This document shows, piece by piece, positions 35,501 through 44,693 of a stretch of DNA of 64,000 bases. Origin of the DNA: Carallia brachiata. Its lineage: Eukaryota; Streptophyta; Magnoliopsida; Malpighiales; Rhizophoraceae. The notes under the pieces were generated by a model. The model saw nothing but the letters and a program-made list of their open reading frames with translations, ran no database searches and was not told the origin of the DNA. The position numbers and the translations under genes were made by a program. Location of the stretch: contig JADCRB010000004.1 in NCBI GenBank assembly GCA_021464245.1, positions 367,696-431,695 on the forward strand, read 5' to 3'. The number at the start of each line of letters is the position of its first letter. The first letter of the stretch is position 1.

Positions 35501-36493
35501 ATTCATTCCCATAGAATTGTAGTATAAGATGCCAATATTGACTCTCATAGGTCAGCGTTTAAAACACCGATAATCTCGCCTTCCCTAATATTTGATATAA
35601 GAAAGAAAAAATTAAATAATAATATTTAGATAATAATAAAAATTATTAAAGTAATATAAGTAATTGGATGATTGAAATTTAATGAAGAAAAGATAAATTG
35701 TTAGATTTTTTAGATAAATTTTGTAATTATTTTTTTATTAATTAAATTTAAATTGTAGGGCAAAGCCAAAAAAAAAACCTGAGTGGAGGGGGAGGAATTT
35801 TCCAGCTAATTTTCGTCGTTCCACATGATTATTTAATTGTAAACCGAATGATGATGTAATGATTCGACGAGGAAGCCACATTGATACATGATTAACTCAA
35901 TTTTGAGAGTCACTATACAGACACGTAAAGGAGAGTATATAGAAAATATGTAATTAATTTAATAATATTTAAAAATTTATTTATTTTTATTTTTTTAAAT
36001 TTAATTAATTTTTCAAGATGTAACAATTCAAATTAATGTATAACCATTACATTTTCACCCATTCTCAATTTTTATGCCGTCGAAAAGTGTTAAAACAATG
36101 TAATAATTATTACAATTTAACACGTATATATTATTGTTGTGGTTTCTTGCATTTTTGAAAAATCTTATTGTATATATTTATCGTGCTCTTTGTACATTTT
36201 TTTAACGTTAAAATTTAATATTTTAACATATGATCCCTGTCACTTCCTCTCATTTGGCTAGACCTCTCACAATAAAATTTTATCCAAAGAAAAAAACAGA
36301 AAATATTATATGGGCACACAAAAGTAAGAATATATTAAATCATAAAAAATATATTATATTTAAAAAATAAAAAAAAATATAAATTATTAAATATTATCGA
36401 ATCAATTATGTGTTTTGTCTATACTTTACTAAACTTATTCATGTCATAAGCTCAAAAAAATTAGTCAGGCAAATAGCAGAAGCCAATTTAACC

Positions 36494-36495
36494 AA

Positions 36496-36549
<54 letters not shown>

Positions 36550-36556
36550 ATATAAT
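36494..36556. repeat. A-run followed by (TA)n microsatellite
   Basis: About 18 A residues are followed by about 40 bp of alternating TA. It lies in intron 1 of GLR-B. Confidence 0.9.
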
Positions 36557-37998
36557 AAAGCAAATACTCGTTGACCAAGTAACCTCCCAACTGATACTCA
36601 TGCGTTTCGACAAGAATAATGTCAACCATTTTTTAATGTTTTTTTTTAATAACCTTTTACTCCATCAACTAATAATTCTAACTAAAATTTTGTTTGCTGT
36701 AAAATTACTTATATTTATAAAATATTTACAAGAAAAAATATTTGCAGTAAAAATAATAATTTTTCTTTATCACTTACTTAGAGCACGATTTGTGTTTTTC
36801 TTAAAAATAACTTCAGCTCTTTAAAAATAGAAATTATTTTACTTAAAAATCTGAAAATTTTCTCTAAATTTTACTTATATAAAATATTTTCTGTAAAATA
36901 AACGCCAAAAAACTGTAAAATTTTTTGTTATAAAATATTTTACAAAAAACAAACACACCCTTTAATCTCAAAAATTTTAAATGAAATTTGAACTAAATAC
37001 ACCAAGTCACATTTCCTCCTTTCGCTGTGGTTATAATAAAGCTTCGCTGCTTGTATTAATTAAGTTTTCACAAGCATACAGCAATCCTTAGCTGGTTCCA
37101 GAAAAATAATAATAAAAAAAAAGAAAAGAAAAAGGCAATCCTTAGCTTAGTCGTCAACGTAATAATGCCGGAAAGTGCGAAATTCAGAAACTTACAAAAC
37201 ATCATTATCTCATTAATAAAGAATCTTCAATTCCCCGTTCTCAAAGGTGCTTACCGTAATAGAGCAGATAGAACAGACAGATGCTTATTGGATATGATAT
37301 TTAACCAAAGAGAATATATTAGTATATTAAATTTTAACATTTTGATTAATATTTTAATTAAAAATAAGACTGATAAATTTAAAATAAAATTAATAATTTT
37401 TTAAATAAAAATTAAAAATTATTATTTTTTCATTGTTAAAATTATCAATTTTATTTTTATTCGGAACACCAATCAAGACACTAAATTTCAACACTTATAC
37501 GAGTACTCTTAATGAAAATTTGAAGTATACAATACGGGTAGTGCGCTTCTTATCATCGTCAAACTACCCAAAAAAAAAAACCAAAAAAACAAAATAGAAA
37601 CAAATGTCATTAAGTGTATATATCTAGTTATTTTCATTAGATTTTATTATAGTGCTTTTCAGGATTTTAGATTACCCTCGTATTCTTAGTTTTTTTTTTT
37701 GTTCCATCAAAACTTTTTAGTTATTAGTGAGAGCTCCCCACATCCAAAACTTTAGTTAACAGAAAACAGATAATGAAATATAGCAGAGAAGAAGGTGGGG
37801 ATGTCAATCTGAAATGGATGAGAAGGGAGAGTTAATTTTACCTGCGGCAGCAGCAGTAACATCTTTCTTAGAATCCCAAGATTGGATGATAATCCTAGTA
37901 GTGTAATGACCATTAGAGGCATAGAAATCGGACAGAGCCATGTTTATGCAGCTCAACGCCACCTTGCAAGCCCCAACTTCCAAGTCCAAAATTAGGCC

Positions 37999-38985
37999 CA
38001 CTATAAAGCGTTCATATATTTAGAGTCTAAAATAGTTAGATCTCAAAAATGCAGATATAAATTATAAGTGAAAATTTAAAATTTATGATAGGTCGATCTT
38101 TGTGTATTCCTTCAATTAATGCTTTTTTGTAATTTCGCCAAGAGCAGCGTAAGGTTGATCTTGACAGAAAGAGATAAATTTCCACAGCGTGATCTTGGAT
38201 TATAGAAAATAAATTTAATTGAGGGCTGAAACTTGATCTTAGGGGAATGCCATAATTCCGATGAGAGTTATAGAGATTTGATCTCAATCGGATTGACTTG
38301 GTCCCAGTGAAGGCCATATGGGCTTAATGTCATGTGGATTGGTTTGACTGTACTGAGGACCGGGGTTTGATCCCACTCAGATTGATTTAGTTCCGCTGAG
38401 GGTCGTAAGGACTTGATCTCATAAAGATTGGTTTCGCTAAGGGCCGTAAGAGGCTTAATCTCAAATAGATGTCTAATATTTTAATATTTTGAATTTTTGA
38501 TCTGACATATTCAATTTTGTGGCAATCAAAGAGTATACTGTAACGTGCGTAAATCTCGAGTTTAAAACAATTAGACTCGAAAATACAAAAATATAAATTA
38601 TAAATAAAAAATTCAAAATAAAAGAAAATTTACGTGGGGTCGATATTCATGATTCCTTCGATTAGTGTTCCTTTGTGACTCCTGTTAAGGGTTACTTGAG
38701 CTTGATCTTGGTAGTAGTAAATTCCACAGTTTATCTTGAACTGGATAGACTGAAACTGGATCTGATATAGATGTTTAGACTACAGTTAAGAACCACAGAG
38801 ACCTGATCTGAGCCAATTTGGCTTAATTTCACCGAAGGTCGAAGGGACTTGTTCTCGGATGAGCTGTCTGGATTTTATTGAGGGTCATATGAGGCTTGAT
38901 TTCAATCGGATTTATGATATTTTGATATATTTAGATCTATATCCTCATAAATTCAGATTTAGAGCGATCAGAGAATATAAACTCA
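37999..38985. repeat. Two tandem units of about 0.45-0.53 kb
   Basis: The unit starting near 37999 (ACTATAAAGCG) and that near 38535 (ACTGTAACGTGCG) share a similar order of phrases. These are an ATATAAATTATAA stretch, GGTCGAT, ATTCCTTC, a CTTGATCTTG segment, and then rows of GATCTCAATCGG-type minisatellite. The phrase near TCAGAGAATATA recurs at 38970 and 39465, so further partial units may follow. Confidence 0.5.
38280..38465. repeat. Minisatellite, unit about 45 bp
   Basis: Units begin at about 38280, 38325, 38369, 38415 and 38457. Each has the pattern GATCTCA, GATTGGTTT, GAGGGCCGTAAGG and CTT, with variation. Related units recur at about 38805-38900 in the second tandem unit. Confidence 0.6.
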
Positions 38986-39201
38986 AAAAATAACCGTAGA
39001 AATGGAAACAACAAATTTTTTGGAGCTTATACATGAAATATCTCTCAAAAAAGGATTTAGAAGAGTATACTGCAGAGTAAAAATACGTAGAAAAATGAGA
39101 AATTTTCTTGACAAATTTTCAAAATTTTCTTTTTCTCTCAAGTTCTCTGTATTTTTTTTGTTATACATTTGTTGAATATGTTTTGAACTGAGAAGCAGAA
39201 G

Positions 39202-39304
39202 CCTATTTATAGGGCTCCTTTCCCATGTGAACACTCACGTGGGAAAGGAATGATAATTTTTTCCCTTAGGCATTGGCGTTGCCAATTTCAAATTTGGCAA
39301 CGCC
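39202..39304 (-). promoter_or_regulatory. TATA-like sequence with two adjacent hairpins
   Basis: On the minus strand CCCTATAAATAGGC (39201-39214) is a strong plant TATA-type sequence. Just upstream of it on that strand lie two inverted repeats. 39217-39248 has 14-bp arms (one mismatch) and a 4-base loop; 39275-39304 has perfect 11-bp arms (GGCGTTGCCAA) and an 8-base loop. This could be the U3 end of an unidentified LTR oriented leftward. The function is inferred only from motif order. Confidence 0.35.
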
Positions 39305-40994
39305 GACATTGACCTTTTTTTTGTTTTTCTTTTTAATTTTCCTTTTCTAAAAGCTAACTTTTCCCTTTTTTTTAATATTTACATATACACCCAAAATATA
39401 TTTGAAAATAAGTATATTAAATATTTTGCGCCTTTGATCTGGATTATCTCTTTTAATAGAATTCAGAGAATATACGCCCAAAATATGAAAACGTAAAAAA
39501 GGGATTTTGGAAAACATAGTTTCCCAAGTTTTTGTTTCCTCTCTTCTCTCGGTTGTGCTCCAAACCGGCAGAGTGATGGCAATATAGAAATTGAAGTTCT
39601 ATAATTCTGGTGAAGATGATACAGTAGACAAAAGATTTGAACCTCCCCATAGAGAAAGTCCAATACCATGGAACGACAAGGCCAACTCACAAAGAGATGG
39701 GTCGTGGTTATGATTCCTTTATATGTCGTGACGTGAGGAGATTAGTTAGGACTTCTCCGTTCATTGCCGCGTCTGTGAACCCATGAGAATGATCACAATT
39801 TTTACACACGTTGTGATAGATGAGAACTACAAAGAGTAATTGAAACTTTATCGACCATGATGGTGTTAGAGGTTGAGATTCGATGATCCCTCGACTATTT
39901 CTCTCTCTAACTCTTATGTCTGCAACTTTTTAATTAAAAATTTTCCTTAAAAAGAGAACAAGAGGACTAGCCATCTTTTCTCTTCAAAGAAAAATAAGAG
40001 CTGAGGGGTAAGTTTTTTAATTTGAGAATGCAGGAAATATATACGCAACAAAAGTTGTCATTTTTTTTGTTTTTTTTTTTATTTTTTGCAAAAGTCAAAA
40101 AGAGGATATGCTAGATCAAGTGGGGTCTTCCTTCACGTCCCTTTCTGTCATAAGAAACAAACGAGATTACAGCTGGTGCATATCGCACAAGTCAAGACAA
40201 TACCGTGTGCCGTAGAAAACATTGCATCTTATCTTTGTCGGTTAACCTCGTGGGGTCCGAGGCACAGCTCCAAGTCAATTGCGTTCTCGTTTGGCGGGCT
40301 ATTAACGTCTACACTGCTGGAACTTTCTTACTAGTTGACGTTGCCAGGGTGTACGGGAAAGAGAGGCAAAGTTTCGCTAGAGTGGCTCTCTCCTGGAGCA
40401 AAGTTTCAAACCTATAAGGGATGAACACCTGGCTAGAGTTTGAGACTTTGTATGACAAGGAGTAAAAATTCTAGAACCAGTATACGTACTACTACATGGT
40501 ATAGCTTTGGTCGAAATAGTCTTGATGAACCATTGTAGTGGTAGAGCTCGGACTCACTTCGTTTGAAGATGAACGCACACTGGTGAGATCTACCATGGGA
40601 ATAGCTGCGGTGGTTGAGACAGGTTATGTTGTAGAGACAGTAGCTCTTAGTCTGCTCTCTCCCTGTTTCTCTGATTCTAGAACTAGAAATACATATTTTT
40701 TGTTTCGATTACTCCGTATAACTGTAGTCATGAGGCAAGTTGGAATAGTCGTGATAAACTAAGACAAGCACCTTCATTGCTGGGAAAATTCTCCTCTAAG
40801 ATTTGCATTGGCATTGGACTCGGTCGCTATCTAGTGTGTGGTGACCTATTCACTCTCTTTTCTTGAGGTTCTGCAGCTGGTTCCATCTTTTTTACTGAAA
40901 GGATGCAGAAGCTTGACCTGCAGTAAGAACGAGTAAAAGGTTAAGACTACAATAGTAATTCAGACTCAAACCCTCAATCGTTTTTACCCATTTG

Positions 40995-41520
40995 GACTGT
41001 TTACAATTTATACTCATACGGGTCAGGAGTTTTAGATTAGGTCCTAATTTTAGATTTCTGGATTGTTCACAATTTATACTCGTGCAGGCCAAGAGTTTTG
41101 GACTAGACCTTGTGTAGTTGTTGACGTCTCGCCTTTTATACTCGTGCGGGTTAGAAGTCTGCTTAGTTGATGAGTTGTCGCTTGTTATACCCTTACCAGG
41201 CATGAGTCTACTTTAATTGATCGCCTTTTATACTCGTGTGAAACAGGAGACTAGTTCGCTGAACTGTTCACCTTTTATACTTGTGCGAGGCAGGAGTGTG
41301 TTGTTGAACTATTCACCTTTTATACTCGTGCGAGGTAAGAATCTATTATTAAGTTGTCACATTTTATACTCGTGCGAGATAGGAGTTTGGATTTGCTGTT
41401 GAGTTGTTCGCTTATTATGCTCATGCGAGACAAGAGTCTATTGTTGGATTATCGCCTTTTATACTCATGTGAGATAAGAGTTTATTTTAGGTGTTCGTCT
41501 TTTATACTCGTGCGAGACAT
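40995..41520. repeat. Minisatellite of 11 units, period about 45 bp
   Basis: TTTATACTCGTGCGAG or a close variant occurs at about 41008, 41074, 41135, 41185, 41228, 41275, 41319, 41364, 41413, 41458 and 41501. Spacing is 43-50 bp in the later units and 61-66 bp in the first ones. The unit core is followed by CAGGAGT or AAGAGTCT and a TTGTTGA-like stretch. Because 45 is a multiple of three, parts stay open as 15-residue repeats, which is most likely incidental. Confidence 0.85.
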
Positions 41521-41595
41521 TAACCTAAAAGCAATACGAAAATAAAGTTTTAAGTAAAATCGATACATTAACCTAAAAACAATACGAAAATCATA
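41519..41595. repeat. Short direct duplication after the minisatellite
   Basis: ACATTAACCTAAAAGCAATA and ACATTAACCTAAAAACAATA occur one after the other, about 47 bp apart, each followed by CGAAAAT. Confidence 0.7.
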
Positions 41596-41837
41596 AATTT
41601 ATATATAAGCAGCTGAACTTGGCATTTATATTGAAAATAGAGTCAGACTTTCTAAAAGCAACCATTCTATAGTAACATCAACTACTGAAGAAAGCAAGCA
41701 AAAAGGTTTTCGGAAACTCAAGAATAAAAACTCGACACTTTTCAGAAGAAAAACAATAGAAAATAAATTAAAGACAAATAAATCGAAATCAAAATGGACT
41801 ATTATTTTTAGACATCATCATCGTCCCAGGAACAAGG

Positions 41838-42520
41838 ATGAAAGAACCGGACCGTACCGGCCGGTTCAACCGAAAAAACCGGGAACCGGTCCCTTGTCCG
41901 GTTCGGTTCAAACTTAAAAATGAAATTTGGACTGGACCGGAAAAAATCGGTCAAAAATCGGAAAAACTGGTCAAAAATCGGGAAAATCGGCAAAAGACCG
42001 GACCGGTTGAACCGGTTCAGTTTAAACCAAAAAATTTTAAATTATAATTTGATCCAAAATTTTATCTAAATTATAATTAAGACTCTAATTTTAACTAAAA
42101 ATGTTAATTTAGTCCTCAATTGATTAAAATTTTCAATTTAATCTTTAAAATTATAACACTAATATTTAATCACTATTTTGTTAATTTTGTTAAATATATT
42201 TTTAAATATTAAAAATTTTTCAATATAAAATTAATTTTCAATATAAAATTAATCTTTAAAATTTTTTTAATTAATTTTTATAAATTATATTTTGTTAAAT
42301 ATACTAATTGTAATATCTTTAATGTATGTAAATATTAATATAATTCTTAAAATGTATTTTATTTTAAATATTTATTATCATTCTTATAGAATATAACATT
42401 TTATACAATTATATAAACTATATAAAAATTTAATTTTGATATATTTAATATTAAATACTGGTTTTATCGGTTCAACCGCGATTTTACCGGTCGAACCGGT
42501 TGAATCTTGAACCTCTCAAC
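41838..42520. mobile_element. CCGGTT-rich element, possible non-autonomous DNA transposon
   Basis: The left end is packed with ACCGG and CCGGTTCAACCG motifs (41848-42020). The right end has GGTTCAACCGCG and CCGGTCGAACCGGTTGAA (42468-42508), in inverted orientation to the left. The 450 bp between are plain AT-rich. Similar CCGGTT ends occur in plant DNA transposon families, but I found no clear target duplication, so both class and exact ends are uncertain. Confidence 0.4.
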
Positions 42521-42620
42521 TTTCTGATTTAATGACCGTTTCGCTTCTGTAAACCTTATCCAAGAATCATATATTTATAATATATCAACTTCACGTTTCA
42601 CTTTTACGGTGGGTATGTAA

Positions 42621-43247
42621 TTGGACTCTATCCTATAAGCAAATCTAATTAACATGTCAAGGCATAAAACCACATGTTGAGTAACTATTCGCTGAAGTAA
42701 AATAGCGCTTGATTGTCGTTATGCCACAGGAATCACCACTAGTATGGTTTCATTCTGGTCGATCGAATTTATAACCCTGTGCAAATTACAACTCAAATTC
42801 TTAGTAGGGAACTCAAATTTGAATCATCAGTGGCAACAATGGTAAAAAATTTTAATTCAATGTGTTTTTTTTTTCAAAGTATAATTAAGTTATGAGATTA
42901 TTATTGGGTATTAGGTTAAATTTTCTCTAAGGTTCAGAGTATTTGTAGGCTCAAGTTCTATTTAAGGTTTATTTTTTATCCTTTAAATTATCCCTAGAAA
43001 TAACTGTTGTTATTATATGTGTATCTATTGGATTCAATATTTGTTTTTCATTATGGAGTAGAGAAATATTGATATTTGGTTTCTTGGTGTTATTAAAGTT
43101 TTTAAAAACTTATTTTTCTTCCTATTTTTATTGCTTGTATTGTCTTGAGGTTCTAGGCCCCAATTTACCTTTTTTGTTTTTTGGGGCGTCGATATTGATG
43201 TCCTTAACTACTGTATGGATGAAGTTAAGATGAAATTTTTTACGCGA
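42621..43247. other. Left part of duplication copy C
   Basis: Matches 26695-27600 of copy B and contains no recognised coding sequence. Confidence 0.45.
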
Positions 43248-43333
43248 TTGGCAAGACAAGAATCCATTAGATCTATAATGTGATCCTATTATAGAGGGGC
43301 TGTTGGTGCTTTGCTCATCTATGATAATACCAA
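43248..43333 (+). pseudogene. Rab GTPase fragment, copy C
   Basis: The frame reads ARQESIRSIM, a stop, then SYYRGAVGALLIYDNT. It matches the switch II and downstream segment of Rab2/RABB proteins (GQESFRSI, RSYYRGAAGALLVYDIT). About 29 codons are present, without the nucleotide-binding P-loop or C-terminus. Confidence 0.72.
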
Positions 43334-43384
43334 GTAGCTTCTTTATTTGATCTCTGGCAATGCAAAATGCTAAGCAAGTTTATG

Positions 43385-43690
43385 GAAAGCTTTTGGAGGC
43401 CAGCATCCAGAAAGAAGAGTTACTGAAGGAAAAAGTATAGGAAAGCAGTAAAAATTTGGAAAGGCAGTCCTCATCAGTTAAGGAGTTGTCACAGATACTG
43501 AAAAGAGCAGATAATCTCTTACATTTTGCACTTCAAAATGCTCCAGTTGTCATAGGCCATCAGGCAATCATTTCTTGAAGAACGTTTATTATTGCCCTGC
43601 CCTGCATATTTATGTCTTCGCGACTTACATGGCATAAATAATGGGCGAGTTTAAAATATTAAACGACTATCCTGAAAAATATTTACCATG
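43385..43690 (+). pseudogene. AHK5/CKI2-like histidine kinase pseudogene, copy C (internally deleted)
   Basis: The frame reads KLLEASIQKEELLKEKV, a stop, then SSSVKELSQILKRADNLLHF and ALQNAPVVIGHQ, which is the coiled-coil to PAS-like junction of AHK5/CKI2 proteins. After intron-like sequence shared with copy B (near 43595), the copy jumps to the extreme 3' end (ACTATCCTGAAAAATATTTACC at about 43668, cited in part). The PAS, kinase and receiver parts present or partly present in copy B are absent. Confidence 0.8.
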
Positions 43691-44693
43691 ATTTCCACCG
43701 TATACCTTATGCTCGTCTATACAGTTTGAGGGAAATTTTGCAATCAATATGTCATGTGCATTCCAGCCATTAGCATCACAATACAAAGTTGTATAAGACG
43801 ATTCTTTTTTTTTTTTTTTTTTTTTAAATCTCTTTCTTTGTTTCCTTTTTTTCTTCCAATTTTTGCTCTCAAACACTGTTTTTATAGAGAGTTGGGCAAT
43901 ATGTAGAGTTTGGGTAAGCATTAAGACTTGGAAGCAAGGGAATAGTAGTCTCCTATAAATTGCAGATTTCCAAGGCCTAAAAACCACATGCAGATGGTTG
44001 AGGAACTTCATTTAGTGGATTGTAGTCAGCTTCCTATTTCTTTCAACTGCATTAAAATCATTAAGTTCATAAACACAGCATTGAGCTCATCAAACAGCAC
44101 AAATAAAGAAATTAGAGAGCCTCCACAACCAGCAAAGAGAGCTAAGAAACAGCTATCTCAACCAGCAAAGTGCAAAGAGCTATGTAACTACCAAATCAAG
44201 ATATACCCCCAAATCTAGATGTACTCTAGCCGCAATGCTTTTAGTTTAGAAGGACAAATCTAACCCTAGCAACATGGGTACTAACTTGATGTGCCAAAAA
44301 ATAGGGATATCCAATAGATGCATCAACGAAGAATTATTAAGCATCAGCAACAGAAAATACAAGGGATGCTAGGGAGGGAAACTTCAATTGCTAACAAGAA
44401 AGGGGTATATAAATGAAATTTATTAGGCTTATTTACAGAATCTACTCTAACTGAAGGTACTGGTGAGCACCACTCTAACCAAAGAGGGAAAATGGAGAAT
44501 CTCCTTATTTTTCTCTCGATGAGGTAGTAGGGAAAGCCTTGTCTTTGCAAAAGAGTGGTATGCAAGGCCAAGTCGTAAATTTTTCTCAGATTTCTTTTTG
44601 TGGACACCTTACAAACTACAATGACGATTTTTTGTGACGCATACAAATCTACGGATGATGATGTTATGAATGGCTTATGGTCAATGTTAAGAG
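43691..44693. other. Convergent 3' flank, copy C
   Basis: Homologous to 8371-9349 and 30133-31109. It includes the presumed GLR-C 3' untranslated region. A T-run of about 20 bases lies at 43806-43826. No gene is seen. Confidence 0.5.

Larger units (their letters stand above)
31110..38002 (-). pseudogene. Glutamate receptor-like pseudogene GLR-B
   Basis: All five exons of a clade II-type GLR are recognisable on the minus strand, with positions set by alignment to GLR-A and GLR-C. They are exon 1 (partial, 38002-37842), exon 2 (34565-33245), exon 3 (33109-32370, split by a solo LTR), exon 4 (32274-31868) and exon 5 (31742 to about 31110). Exon 1 is cut off upstream of GLILDLEVGACKVALS, so start codon and signal peptide are missing. 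Exon 2 has several stops (after IKN and after QDN, for example) and a deletion near 34155. Exon 3 also has a deletion near 33010. In exon 5 the M4 region keeps the base missing from A and C (GLFLIARVASISA), although a stop lies just before it. It cannot make a channel. Confidence 0.9.
38003..42620. repeat. Repeat block replacing the 5' end of GLR-B
   Basis: At 38002 the homology of exon 1 with GLR-A and GLR-C stops in the codons before GLILDL. It does not return before the left end of copy C near 42621. The block holds no protein I can recognise. It contains two 0.5-kb tandem units, two 45-bp minisatellites, two hairpins beside a TATA-like sequence, and a CCGGTT-rich element, listed separately. 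The rest of GLR-B exon 1 and its promoter are missing from the window, so this is a deletion plus insertion or a rearrangement join, not a simple insertion. Confidence 0.6.

Noticed and set aside
40995..41520. CRISPR-like array
   Set aside because: The repeats are evenly spaced, but the spacers are related to each other, the repeats are not exact, no cas gene exists and the genome is a plant. It is a minisatellite.
41217..41545. Protein with 15-residue repeats (PFILVRG-type)
   Set aside because: The open frame is a by-product of a 45-bp minisatellite; frames change between units and no start context or exon structure is seen.
38003..42620. Endogenous pararetrovirus
   Set aside because: No coat, movement, protease or reverse transcriptase fragments are recognisable in any frame; tandem repeats alone do not support it.
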